A DNA stretch of 64,000 bases, taken from NCBI RefSeq assembly GCF_000208745.1, contig NC_030853.1, positions 25,411,744 to 25,475,743 on the forward strand, given 5' to 3'. Below the pieces are notes generated by a model, which saw only the letters and a list, made by a program, of their open reading frames with translations, made no database searches and was not told where the DNA came from. A program made the translations under genes and the position numbers. Numbering within the stretch: position 1 is the stretch's first letter; every line of letters starts with the position of its first letter. Below, piece after piece: positions 12,301 through 23,571 of this stretch. The DNA is from Theobroma cacao (lineage: Eukaryota; Streptophyta; Magnoliopsida; Malvales; Malvaceae).

Positions 12301-12943
12301 TACTAATGTTTACGTTACCGTCAAGGAGGAGCGCCGAATCTGTATCCAACATACCCCAGTAAAACAAGAAAACAGATGATCTGCATCTCTTGCTGTCCTT
12401 ATGATCAGGATACATCTCTGATATGGTTGCGGTATAGGATTTCAGATTTTCAAGAATTGAGCCGTGGCAGCTAGAAGTGGAAGACACGTCACCACATCTT
12501 GGCTGCAGGCAGCCACCAATACGATAAGTTTGATTACGAAAAATAGTAGCCAAATTGCCGCAACCTACAGACCCGAACCTATTGTAGCTATATGGGAAGG
12601 AATATGGACTGTCAGTTAGGTTGACTCCAGCAACGGCGACGTTATTATCTTTATTGCCGCAGTTGACAGAAGTTACTGGATTGTTGATCAACACAACTGT
12701 GGGGGTCGAAATCAGAAGCTCCAAATTGATGCGACTGATGAAAGGTTTTAGTCCGTTAGCAGTTTCCTTGCAAGTTACTCTAAACCACGTATTCGCAAAA
12801 CAGCCGGCTTCTATCCCAAATGGAAATGAAATGTTAACATCCCCACATTTTTTCTGACAACCGAGCTCGCCTGGTTCTTGCGATGCTGCTGTTTGTATTA
12901 GCCATAGTAGCAAGATGGAGTAATACACCGAGTGAACACCCAT
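9310..12943 (-). CDS. WAKL gene A: wall-associated receptor kinase-like with two headpieces, intact
   Basis: Predicted exons on the minus strand are 12943-12247, 12066-11287, 10852-10640 and 10508-9310. All introns are GT-AG and phase 1, and the join gives 962 codons. Residues 1-22 are a signal peptide (start MGVHSVYYS). Exons 1 and 2 each encode a cysteine-rich GUB_WAK_bind-type headpiece, recognised by C-G-x-V-x-I-x-(F/Y)-PFG near residues 30 and 250 and by the later GGCLQ motif. Exon 3 carries a short EGF-like Cys cluster. The membrane span is about 558-582 ([17 protein letters not shown]). The kinase has GQGGQG (about 642), VAIKK lysine (663), HRDIKSSN (764) and DFG (784), so it looks active and of RD type. 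The family senses cell-wall pectin fragments at the plasma membrane; the ligand here is unknown. The upstream in-frame Met at 12982 was not used, because the signal peptide starts at the Met conserved in all copies. Confidence 0.85.
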
Positions 12944-13640
12944 TCGCTGTTTCTCCCTCGTTCGATTAATTTGTTTCTGCAAAGGGATTCTTGTGAAGGG
13001 ATTCCTGTGAGGAGAGTTGAACTATTGCAAATAAGTAAAAGGATGGAAAGGAAAGGAAGATTGGGGTAATTCCTTAACTACAAAGCAAGTGAAAGAGAAT
13101 AGGTGCAGTAGAGTAATAGTTGATAATATGTTAAAAATAAGTGAGCAGAAGAAAATTAGAGAAAGAATATTTAGAAAGAAGCCCTTGCAGACGATATGTT
13201 ATTAGCTCTAAATTTTTTTTTTAAAGAAATTGAACTGTGAAAACTCTGTGTAATAAAAAAAAGTTATTCAACAATAAGATTTAATTCACAAAATAAAGAT
13301 CAATTAGTCGGGTGAATTTGTGAAAAGTGCTGATTTTTTTGAATGATTGTGTATTGCTGGTACCTGTCCCTGCACAAAATAATGATTTTTAATAGCGACA
13401 AGTCGATAGTTAATTGCATGCTCGCTGATGAAGTATTCAGCCCACCAACGTTGAATAATCACGAGGAATGTTGCTTGCCCCTTTACGATATGTTTGGTAA
13501 AAGAGGGAAGGAATTTGGAGTTATCAGAGAATCCGAGGAGAAAAAAGGCCATTAATATGACACAAGGCTGAAACAGGCAAGGGCAAAGCTAACATTAATG
13601 CACTGTCATTTTTTTTTTTTTCAATAGCCAATTTGACGTT
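12944..13640 (-). promoter_or_regulatory. Upstream region of WAKL gene A
   Basis: This region is homologous to the upstream regions of B, C, D and the orphan copy at 17618. The best-conserved stretch is 13431-13590 (CAGCCCACCAA-GTTGAATAATCAC, then GGCTGAAACAGGCAAG). About 80 bp above the start, gene B has an AT-rich TATA candidate (27155-27169). Here the matching place (13021-13034) reads ACTATTGCAAATAAG, so that TATA is missing. A core promoter cannot be assigned with confidence. Confidence 0.5.
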
Positions 13641-16600
13641 TTAAACAACCAATGATTTCTAAGGGCGCGTTGGTTAGAGAATGAAATAAGCGTTTTTCTC
13701 TTATTTTTATTTTTAAGATAAAATTACATTTGGTTTCTCTTATTTTTATTTTTAAAGTAAAATTACATTTGGTTTAATATAATAGTTATTTTTCGAAATA
13801 ACCATTTTAAGAAGGGCCTGAATAACTATTGCCAACGTCCGTTTAGATAATGGTTATTTCAAGTTGTTAAGAATAAAAAAAAAAGTTGATTAGAAAAAAA
13901 TATTTTTTTACAATTTAAAAAATTACCTTAAAAAATATAATAAAATACATTTATCTCCTTAAGTTTTAATCGAAATTACATAAAAGGTCTATTAGTTTTC
14001 GGTAAAGACATCTTGCCCTAAAAAAATATTTTTCACTGGACACGTAGGTTCAGCCGTTAGTCAACCATTAATATTTTTGTCAACTTACTGATGTGACAAC
14101 GGTAAAAAAATAATTTTACTTTTAATTATTTTTTAAAATTATTATTATATAATTTTATTATTTTATTAATTAAAAAAAACCCTAACAAAATGGGGAGAAT
14201 TGGAGCTCCTTTGGGGAGCCCCAAAGAGCACTTGATGCTCCCTTCCATTTGGAGCACCGATATGGTGCTCCCTTCCCTTAGGCCTTGAGAACACCGGTCG
14301 GTGCTCCCCTTCCTTGGGAAGCACCAACCAGTGCTCTTTCCTTTTTTTTTTTTTTTTTAAAATAATAATAATTTTTTGAATTAATAAAAAAAGAAAAAAC
14401 TTTTTAATCTTTTCATAATCTCTATTAATAGTGTTTGCATTTTTTGGGTTAAGTGTCCATTGTAAAAACTAATGAACCTATTTAAAATTTCGATTAAAAT
14501 TTAAGAAAATCAAAGTATTTTACCGTATAAAATAATATTAAACCTATTTTTTCTCTCTCCTCCTCACTCCTTCTCTCTCTAACGCACAAAAGACACAAAA
14601 TTTTTTACTTTATTTTTAAAAAAAGGGTAATGAAAATATTTAAATATTATTTAATATATTAATATTATTTAACTATAATAAATATTATAAAGAATATTAT
14701 TTAATATTATTATTTGAATATAATAAATGTAATAAAGAATATTATTTAGTATTATTTAAATTTAATGAAAAATATATTTTTTCTTTTAATATTAAATATT
14801 ATTTGATTATGATAAAAGGTTTAATTATCTTTTAAAACAAAAAATTATTAAATTATAATAAAAATATGTTTGTATTGTGGTGAAAATATTATTTAATTAT
14901 AATAAAACGTATTTTGAATTTATTACTTAGAATATTTTTATCTTTTAACAAAATTAATTCTTTAATTTTAATCAAGGATATTTTTATTATTTACCACTTA
15001 TTCCTTGATTATTCCTACAACTATTCCTATCAACCAATTATTGAAATAAATCATAATAACAATTCTTATCTTATTCCATTCCCATGAACCAAACTATATA
15101 ATAGCTATTCCTCTCTTATTCTATTCCTATAGAATAACGATTTTATTCTCCCTTTATTGTATTTTGTGAATCAAATGTACTCTAAGGATGTGTTTAAATC
15201 ATAAAAAAGAATAGAGTGGAAATAAAATAGTCATTCTATACGAATAGAATAAAATATTAATAAGTATTATATAGTTTGATTTATGAGAATGAAATAGAAC
15301 GAGAATTGTTGTTATTAATTATTCTAATGTTTGGTTGACAGGAATAGTTTTAAGAATAATTATATAATAAGTGATAAATGACACAAATATCATTTATTAT
15401 AATAGTTAATTTTTAAATTAAAATATTTATTATTTTAATAATTTATTAAAATATTAATAAATTATTATTTATTTTAATTTACAAAATATTAATAATTTTT
15501 ATTTCATTTAAATAGTAATAATTTATAATTTAAATATTAATTTATTATTTTATTTTATTCTTTAGTTTTAAAATATTAAAAATATAAAAAATTATAATTA
15601 ATATTATAACAGTTTAAAATATTAACTTTTTACAATTTATAATTAAAACTTAAACTTTTTTATTTTAAATTCATTTTAATTTAGTGAGAAAAGGATTGTT
15701 GGGTAGAGAGAGAAAATTTTAAAAAATAAATAAATTATATTTTATATACTATAGTAATTCTTAAAATTAATGAAAGGTATTTTTGTCTACTAATTTTTTT
15801 ACTCTATTTCTTACCTCCTAGAATGGCCAATACTAAGAGCCTTATTATTGGCTGTTCCCTCATCTCCCTTAATAGTTATTTTAAAGAATGGTCATTCCTT
15901 CCAACCAAATAAGGTGTTAAAGAAAGATTATGAATAAGAGAGGAATGATTATTCTATTTTTCCAGCCAAATATGCTGAAAAAGCTTTTTTGCAAATTTTA
16001 ATTGTACCAATTTCCTTTTTAAAAAGAAAAGTTAAGTCAAAAAGGGTAAATTGCTTTGCATACCGTTAATAATTGCTAGCTTATCTCTAAAGCTATTTGC
16101 TTCTCTAAAAATAATTTTAAAAAAGCCTATAAATACTTTTTCTTTTTGGAAATAAAGGCCCCATAAAGAAATTACTTTTTATTTGTCAAATCAGTTATGT
16201 ATTGAAAAATGTTATTATTACCTAACTAGGTAAGATTTAATTACTTGATAGATTGTTCACTCCTTTTTTTTTATATTGTTCAACAATTTTTAGAAAATGA
16301 ATATTGGCGATTGCTTTGGAGAAAATGTTTTTGCATTAGAATAGGGCAGCAAAGTTTATAAATTTCTCCAACTATTTCACTTAGATGCTTAACAATTTGA
16401 ACTTATGGTTTATAGAGATATCAAGCAGGTTTTCTTACGCTATATTATTTTGAGGAATTAGTTTGCAAGTATATCGTTAAGTTTCATTGGAATATGATGG
16501 TTAAATTAACCATAGCACTACAATTTTCTCAACACACTTGTTGTTGATGGATTTTAATCCTTAGCCATATTTACATTTATAGAAAACGAAATTGCATTCC

Positions 16601-16925
16601 AAAATGGTCAATATGCCAAGAAATTTGTTTCATTCACTCGCAGTGAATTACAAGAAACTTGAAAGGTTTTAAATGATTAAAAATTAAGCTAATATCCCCA
16701 AATTAATACACTATCAGTTTTTTTAAAAAATATTTCATTTAACAGATAGCTTGAAGTTAATAATTAAATATTTGTTAAAAAGAATTTTTATATAAATTAA
16801 AAGTTTGAAGACAAAATTAAATATGATGTTAATTTAGAACTATACAAATGAATTAAGTCAAATTTTAAGAATGACGAAAAGAACAATAAACTTTAAAAAT
16901 AACAGAAAGAATGGTAGATAGAGAA
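13641..16925. repeat. AT-rich duplicated block, copy 2
   Basis: This is colinear with 1541-5906 but without the 1.12-kb insertion. Matching landmarks are GGGCGCGTTGGTTAGAGAATG at 13669, the GGAGCTCC tract at 14201-14335, the inverted repeat centred near 15184, and the distal portion from about 16010. It sits between gene A's upstream region and the copia relic at 17041, as expected if a unit of gene, promoter and block was duplicated. No coding sequence is visible. Confidence 0.7.
14995..15385. repeat. Long inverted repeat (foldback), copy in block 2
   Basis: The left arm ends GTGAATCAAATGTACTCTAA near 15183. The right arm starts GGATGTGTTTAAATCAT and runs to about 15385 (GTGATAAATGACAC). 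The arms are imperfect reverse complements, as in the copy at 2870-3255. The two copies have diverged at scattered bases, so they are not a very recent duplication. Confidence 0.6.
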
Positions 16926-17040
16926 AATCAAGATTTTCTATTTATTATATCATTCTAAGCATTTCGTGTTTATAAAAATTCTATTCTATTACATTCTAAA
17001 ATTCCTTTAAGAGGAGTCGAGAGATTTATAAATTCGTCAA

Positions 17041-17617
17041 ATTTTTTATTTGAGTGCACATTAAAAAATTTTTGAGTGGTTCATTGTATCTTGGGAGTAG
17101 ACATTATCAATTGTTATCACTCATCCGAAAAATTGTAAAGAATTTAAGGATTGACGTCTGTGATTGCTGCTTCAATGAACAATATGTTGATATAGTGACA
17201 AAGAACCTGTCAGTCGATAAGTTTAAGCTTATGAGATCAAATTTAGGAGTTACCAAATCAGATCTCAGAGAGGGGTGTTAGAATTACAGTAATGTTGTGT
17301 TTAGTATTTTATTTCGCTAAGTCACCATGTGAGTCACGTCAAGGTGCACAACGGATGTAGCCCCCATGCACCTGCTACTGTCGTTTTATATTTCAGTGCA
17401 TCTTTTGTATTTTTGCTCCTTTGTGCCTTGGAGAATATGGCCGACCATGCCAGCTGTCTTGTCTACTGAATGGCCACCGTGACTTACTGGTATTGGTTCT
17501 CGTACAAAGCCAAATGTTCGAATGGATGAGGGTGCTCTGTTAGCCTCTGTTTGGTTACCTTCTTTCAATTTGTTTACAAAAGAGACGCAAAAGCTAGAAA
17601 GCAAGGCGCATTTTGCA
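17041..17617 (+). mobile_element. Ty1/copia 3' relic: RNase H C-terminus plus LTR
   Basis: A frame from about 17054 to 17281 ends with residues typical of the copia polyprotein C-terminus: DIVTKNLSVDKF, then LRSNLGV-like residues, then a final GC before the stop. It is followed by a purine-rich tract (AGAGAGGGG) and then TGTTAGAATT at 17276, the expected start of a 3' LTR. The LTR candidate runs to about 17617 (342 bp, ending TTTTGCA), where WAKL promoter homology begins abruptly. The rest of the element is missing. Its right edge marks the point at which a WAKL copy was lost. Confidence 0.65.
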
Positions 17618-17830
17618 AATTTTTAAAGGCGGAAAGCTGATATTCAGCCCACCAAAGTTGAATAATTACAAGGAATATTGTTGCTTGAACCTTTACAATG
17701 TGTTGGGTCAGAAAGGAAGGAATATGGAGGTATAATTGAACCCGAGGAGACAGAGGCAGATGATATGGCAGAAGGCTGAAACAGGCAAGGGTACTGCTAA
17801 TATTGCAACGAGTCTCACAGATATGTGACT
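17618..17830 (-). promoter_or_regulatory. Orphan WAKL upstream region (gene missing)
   Basis: AATTTTTAAAGGCGGAAAG at 17618, then the CAGCCCACCAAAGTTGAATAATTACAAGG motif and GGCTGAAACAGGCAAGGGT near 17777, match the upstream regions of genes B (27580-27800), C (41435-41640) and D (59160-59400). No headpiece or kinase exon follows to the left; the copia relic begins instead. This is the remnant of a deleted array member, in minus orientation. Whether it still drives transcription is unknown. Confidence 0.7.
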
Positions 17831-18680
17831 AGCATTTCTACAGCTAGCTTAATCAGGTCATGTTTATGGGCAATTAAGAATAGAAACCAGAACAATGGAA
17901 GACACCGGGATGTTTACACAGAACCTCTATTGACATTTAACGAAATTTGATTTTGACTGAGAAAAAAGAAAAGAAGATACCGGAAATTCAAGAATGGAAA
18001 GAAAATTTATTATGTGTCTAATGGAAAGAAAATTAAAATAGTAGAATATGGATGAAATTTCTCATGTGGTGCCTGTGAAGATACAAGTTTTTGTATATTG
18101 ATGAATGGATGGATTCAAAAGATCTCAAATTAAGAAATAATCAAATTTTTAAATTGAAAATTGAATCAAATATTACAAATATTTCAAAAAATATATTACA
18201 AAAATATCACAAATTAATGAATAATTTATTCTCATAATTACCTTAAGTCAGAATAAAAATTTTAAAAGCTTGAATTCTTATTTTCACTCAATTTACTTTA
18301 TTTTTAAAGAAAGAAAAACAATAACAACAAACTCATCTCATCCCTCTTTTCATTATCATTATATCATAAGTTGTTTCCATTAAGATTTTATTGAATTAAG
18401 AAAAGTATATATGCCTTTCCATTATTTAAAAACCTGTGGCATGGAATCTAGTAGATAGTTGCATAATTATAGTAATTTTAGCCGTTAAGCTAAGCAGCAA
18501 CAAATAAAGTTTCCAAATATGAAATGTCAACTTCATTCTAAGTCCATTATTGATGGGTGTAAAGGGAGGAACTTTTTCTTTGTTTTTCTTCACCATATCC
18601 ATAAGGTGGGAATAGGAAAAAGGAACATTAAAGTTATTCAGCAAAGCACAATACATTTAAAGTTATACTATAGGCCCAAC
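17831..18680. other. Non-coding upstream spacer, part of the array unit
   Basis: No gene is seen. Sub-regions recur elsewhere beside WAKL copies: 18060-18380 resembles 42650-42960 and 59550-59850, and 18470-18650 (CCATTATTGATGGGTGTAAAG) resembles 43370-43990 and 60340-60440. This supports descent from the same duplicated spacer. Confidence 0.5.
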
Positions 18681-18900
18681 ATGTTTAGAGTATGTTTGAT
18701 TCGTAGAATGGAACAAAGTAGTAATAAAATAATTATTTTGTGAGAATAGAATAAGAAAAAAATATTTATTTTTAATTTGATTCATGAGAATGGAATATGA
18801 TATAAATTGTTATTATGGTTTATTCTAATGTTTAATTGACATAAATAATAGAAATAACTAAAAAATAAGTGATAAATGATAAAAACACCATTTATTATAA
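18681..18900. repeat. Single arm of the foldback family
   Basis: GAGTATGTTTGATTCGTAGAATGG at 18688 through AAGTGATAAATGATAAAAAC near 18890 matches the right arm of the inverted repeats centred at 3055 and 15184. No reverse partner is found next to it, although 19110-19250 contains related AT-rich sequence (GGAATAGCTATTACCAAG). Confidence 0.5.
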
Positions 18901-19289
18901 TATATAATAATTTGAGTTTTAATTTTAATTTTTATTTTTAAAATATTAAAAAAATTTAATTAAAATTTTCAATATTAATTTTTTATAATTAAAATTTTAA
19001 TTTAATTTTAAAATATAAATAATAATTTTTGGCTTTTTTTTTCTTTTATAATATTTTCATTTCTTTTGTCTTTTCTAACGAAGATGTAGTTGATGTAATG
19101 GAGCATTAGATTGCCGAATAGCTATTCTCTATTCTTGGAATAGCTATTACCAAGACCCCTTAATAATAGCTATTCAAATATCTTCAAGAACGACCGTTCT
19201 TTTGAACAGTCTTCTTGTAAAGCAAACAAGTTATTAAAGTTATACTAATGATACGTAACATTTTAAACAACTAATTACTTACTTTCAAA

Positions 19290-20270
19290 AGTTTTTTCAC
19301 GAGACTTAATTGGACCAATTTTTTTTTAAAAGAAAAAGTTAAGTCAAAAAGGCAAATTGCTTTGGACCCCATTAATAATCGCTAACTTATCTCTGAAACT
19401 ATTTGCTTTTCTAAATTTTTTTTTTTAAAGAAAACATCCTATGAATACTTTTTTTTTTTTGAAAATAAAGGCCTTGTAAAAAAATTACATTTTATTTGTC
19501 AAATCAATTATGCACTGAAAAATGTTATTATTACCTAACTAGGTAAGATTTAATTACTTGATAGATTGTTCACTCCCTTTGTTTTTTAATAGTGTTGAAC
19601 AATTTTTAGAAAATGAATATTGGCGATTGCTTTGGAGAAAATGTTTGTGCATTAGTACAAGGCTGCGAAGTTTAGAAATTACTCCAACTATTTCACTTAG
19701 ATAATTAAGAGGAACATGTACAATTTGAAGAACTTAAGGTTTCTAGAGATATTAAGCAGTTTTTCTTGAGCTAAATTATTTTGAGGAATTAGTTTGCAAT
19801 TATATGGTTAAGTTTCATTGGAATATAATGGTTAAATTAACATAGCATTAAATGTTACAATTTTCTCAGCACACATGTTGTTGATGATTTGATCATTAGC
19901 CACCTTTAGATATATAGAAACAAACTTGCATTCCAAAACCGTGAATATGGCAAGAAATTTGTTTCATACACTTACATTGCATTACAAGAAACTTGAAAGG
20001 TTTTAAATGATTAAAAATTAAGCTAAAATCCCCAAATAAGCACTGTCAGTTGTTTCTCAAAACATTTATCATTTCATTAGATACATGTTAGCTCAAAGTT
20101 AATAGTTAAATATTTGATGATAAGAATATTTTTATATAAATTAAAAGTTTGAAAATAAAATTAAATATGATGTTAATTTAGATTATACAAACGAATTGAG
20201 TCATATATTAAGAAAGACAGAAAAAATGATAAATTTTAAAAATAACCTAAAGGATGATAGATAGGTAAAG
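19290..20270. repeat. Duplicated WAKL spacer segment, third copy
   Basis: This segment aligns with 4950-5900 and 15980-16925. Examples are TATTACCTAACTAGGTAAGATTTAATTACTTGATAG, GCGATTGCTTTGGAGAAAATG, and CAAGAAACTTGAAAGGTTTTAAATGATTAAAAATTAAGC. Further diverged copies are at 28380-28990, 44100-44450 and 60560-60990. No open frame of note. Confidence 0.6.
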
Positions 20271-20599
20271 TCAAGCATAGACCATGAAACATATATAACT
20301 TTACAATTGCGTGAGCTAATTTTACAGCAATGGTGATGAGACTAACTCACGCTTCAATTTGAAGAGTAAATCACCAATTTTGTTGCCCCCATGCTCTCCT
20401 TTTCTCTTGACATCAAAAGGATGAATATTATCATATCAAGCACAATTTAAAGTCACATCTCATCTTTTTATATCAACTTATTGAAATACAGAGATTAAGA
20501 AAAAGAAAGACAAAGAAAAATCTTCAAGTTCAATTAATTCCCTTTCTTAAAATTAAGAAAATAGAAAGGAAAATTTGTCATATGGACTAATCTTTTCTT

Positions 20600-21187
20600 A
20601 TACATGATCATTAAAAAGGATATGTGCTTAAATGTTTATAATATAACCGATCAGCATGATGAAAATGCCAATTTCTTCAACTTCCTTTTTGATTGTTGCA
20701 TTGTAGTTGATGAAGTCACCGTCCGTGAAAAAATCTGTTTGCAATCGATTTCCTCCACAAAAGCTGCCTCTTTTTCCTATTCTTCTTTAAAACTTTCCTC
20801 CTTTTTGCCACTTTGTTCAACAAATTGTATTAGATCTCCTCATAGAAGCACCAGTTTTTCCCCTTCACTTTTAGGGAGGAAGCAAGACTTGAAATCTGTC
20901 CACTGTTTGTTGCAGGGCTAAAGAAGCAAATAGGTTAATATTCTCCTCATTCCCTGCCATAAGAGTATCAATGAGGTCTTCGGGACTTTCTCTGGGGCTG
21001 CGGATTCCTCCCTCAATAAGGCCCTGGACAGCATTTGACCCATTATTTTCTGCAACCAAGCTAGGTCCATATTATGGTTTGATTGCAGCCCACAGGTTAC
21101 AAATTCAATTTGCTCTTCTCCATACGCCTCCGAACTCTGTTGCGTTGCCGAATTTCCCTGACAATCACCTCTTCCTCATATGCATTC
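20600..21187 (-). pseudogene. Retroelement-like ORF fragment, split by a solo LTR
   Basis: On the minus strand, short frames encode E-E-E-V-I-V-R-E-I-R-Q-R-N-R-V-R-R-R and, further on, EDLIDTLMAGNEENINLFA. They are broken by stops and frameshifts. The same sequence occurs, differently mutated, at 29690-30380. The frame resumes to the right of the solo LTR (23572-23760), so the LTR inserted into it. The charged E/K-rich character, and a following segment shared with the RRM-type ORF at 31870-32310, suggest LINE ORF1-type material. Identity is not certain. Confidence 0.4.
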
Positions 21188-22149
21188 TGTGAGACCTCAA
21201 TCTTTATAGGCCCGTAACTAAGTGTAGACGTGATAACACTGATCAGGGATAATTTCGTCATTTCTCATTGTGAGTCTCTAGAAGTAGGCTTTTAGACATT
21301 ATTAAAGTCTAGGTAAATCTACGAAATAAATGAATGAGGGTAAAATAAATGAAAAATATATAAACACTGATAATTTTCATGGTAGGGGTAAAATTGTCAT
21401 GTTGCACCTTAAGCCTAAATTTTTAAATTTTCATGAACTCGAGTACTTTTAGACTATTATGGACTTTGTCTCAGTATTAAAGGAGTAAAAAGAGTGCATA
21501 AAAGAAAAGAGGAAGACAAGTAGCCTTGTTAAAGGCATTATTGTAAATTGTATGAAAATTGGATAAACTTTAACTATAAATATCTAATCTCCAACAGCTT
21601 TTCTTCAGTTTTCCAGCAGCTTCTTTTCTTCTTCTTCTTCTTCCTCCTATCCTCTTCTCCATTCCATGTTTCTTTGCACCTTTCATGGAAGTATCCTTTG
21701 AAACCTTTAAAACTTCCCCAAATTAGCTTTATTTCTCATGCTTTTCTACACCCTTTCATAGGGTTTTTCATGCTCTTCCACTTTTCCACCTCAACAACCT
21801 TCAAAAGTCTTTCTTAAGTACATTCTCTCACTAGTTAGACATGTAGAGAGAGAGAAGGAGTGATTTTCTTTATTATCTTGGAAGAATTTTGAAAAGAAAT
21901 TCAATTACAAATCCATCAAGGTGAGTGAACTTGCATTTAAAATATTTTGAAAAATGTATTGGTATTTGAATGAAGCATGTGAATGGTTTTTATTTGATTT
22001 TTCCTTAAAGATTATGCATGGGAACAAGTCTTTATTAAAAAGTTTTATGTGGTGAGTGTGCAATATGATGAATCCTTGTGCTCTTATAGGATGCTTGTAT
22101 ATATATGTTGTATATCGATATTTAATATTGTATAATAAATATAACCGTA

Positions 22150-22330
22150 CGTGTGCGCGATGTGGGGGATGCACATGCCAGTGATAACGGGTGCGGGAGT
22201 GTGGATGATGATATTCCCTGTGCATGATGTAAGGGATGCACACGGCGGTATTAACTATGCACGATGTGGGGGATGCACATGACGACTCCAGCTATGTGTG
22301 CGATGTGGGGGTTGCACATGAGTTGAGTGA
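22150..22330 (+). repeat. Degenerate minisatellite, GATGTGGGGGATGCACATG core
   Basis: Four copies of a core reading (C)GATGT(GGG/AAG)GGATGCACA are seen near 22157, 22223, 22262 and 22302. They are separated by unequal spacers of about 20-45 bases. The tract is inside the solo LTR 21188-23566. Confidence 0.7.
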
Positions 22331-22357
22331 GGCGGTGGTGGTATTGGTGTTTATATA

Positions 22358-22365
<8 letters not shown>

Positions 22366-22425
<60 letters not shown>
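22366..22425. repeat. (TA)n microsatellite
   Basis: Nearly uninterrupted TA dinucleotides of about 28 units, preceded by a short GT run. It lies inside the solo LTR and gives spurious Tyr-Ile frames on both strands. Confidence 0.95.
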
Positions 22426-22428
<3 letters not shown>

Positions 22429-22580
22429 GAAAGTTATGAATATGGTATATGGTTGTAATGTATGTGAAATCTTGCATGTTGAACCTTGAAAATTGCTAAG
22501 TATTTTCAAGTTGATTTTGTCATTGTAGCAGAATGGCTTTTTCTTGATATAATGAGAACTTTTTTTCTCGGTGTTCTATT

Positions 22581-22935
22581 TCTCGTTGTAGTGAGAAACT
22601 CTCAGGTGGGGAGGCTGGCTGCAGTCCTGTAACTCGCTGTAGTGAGAATACATTCTCGCTGCAGCGAGATGTCTACAGGTGGTTTCGCTGCAGCGAGAAT
22701 TCATTCTTACTGCAGCGAGAAACCTTTTGTGAGAAACCCTTCATGCTTGCTACCTTGTTTGGTTTCTGCCATATTTTCTACTTTTTTAACATCATAGTTG
22801 ATCATGGACTTCCAACATCAAGGAATTAATTAATTAAGTTTGAAATGAGGGGTTTTAGTGAGAAACCCTCGACCAGCTGACGATTTGAGCCCAAATTTTG
22901 CTACAGCGAGAATGCCTTTCTGCTGTAGCGAGGAT
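22581..22935. repeat. Cluster of palindromic CTCGCTGCAGCGAG motifs
   Basis: Perfect palindrome TCTCGCTGCAGCGAGA at 22654-22669. Variants with one or two changes lie at 22581-22596, 22632-22647, 22684-22699, 22706-22721, about 22899-22912 and about 22920-22933. The spacing is irregular, so this is not a simple tandem array. Confidence 0.8.
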
Positions 22936-23571
22936 CAGTCATTTCGCTTGACTTGCTTGAATGCTACTAAAGTTTTCACTCTTCAAATTCTTTGTTGTGC
23001 ATGGATCCTTCATCATCAAGTGATTAACCAATTAAAGGTTTAATGAGGGGTTTTAATAAAAACTAAATTAAATTACATTGTTTTGAAAATAAGTGCAGCA
23101 TGATTTCTTTAAACTTTTTCTTATCGTTTGCTTGTTCCCTTTCTTTATTCACTCACTGGATTTATACTTAAGTTCTCAACTTCATGTTTTCATATCAGGA
23201 GGTAGTCGATAACTAGATCGAGGTGTCCTCATAGATTCGTCTCCTTGGTAGGTATCTCGGCATTCAATAGTTGTACTTTAGCCTGGGTCTCTTTGTTGGA
23301 AGTCGAGTATCCCTTTTGTTGTGTATAGGCAAACCCGATGTAAATTATTAAGATGTATGTTTTAGATAATATATGTATATTTTGATGGGTAATGCCACTA
23401 TGAGTTGGTAATGGTTAACATTATTTTGAATTGGAATTATAAAATGTGACTTTAGGAACTTTTGATGAAATGATGAACATGTCATATAAATAAGCTTGCT
23501 TGGACTTAATGGGCTATGCCTATTGGGCCCATGCATTGATCATGGCTCGAAAATTGAGTCGTAACACATTC

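Larger units (their letters stand above)
21188..23566 (+). mobile_element. Solo LTR, TGTGAGACC family, 2379 bp, TSD CATTC
   Basis: It begins TGTGAGACCT and ends GAGTCGTAACA, and is flanked by CATTC at 21183-21187 and 23567-23571. Removing it joins two halves of the sequence paralogous to 29690-30380. No gag or pol domain lies inside, hence a solo LTR. Inside are a degenerate minisatellite (22150-22330), a TA microsatellite (22366-22425) and at least six palindromic TCTCGCTGCAGCGAGA-type motifs (22581-22935). The frames at 21548 and 21905-22477 are accidental products of this low-complexity sequence. Ty3/gypsy affiliation is likely from LTR length, but unproven. Confidence 0.85.

Noticed and set aside
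12621..12857. Plus-strand ORF inside gene A exon 1
   Set aside because: Antisense shadow of a Cys-rich exon.
12944..12982. Upstream in-frame ATG of gene A (13 extra residues, Arg/Lys-rich)
   Set aside because: All copies share a Met followed by G-(V/I)-H and a hydrophobic stretch that makes a signal peptide; the extension would place charged residues before it and is not conserved in D.
22236..22477. Open frames on both strands with long Tyr-Ile runs
   Set aside because: Produced by the (TA)n microsatellite inside a solo LTR.
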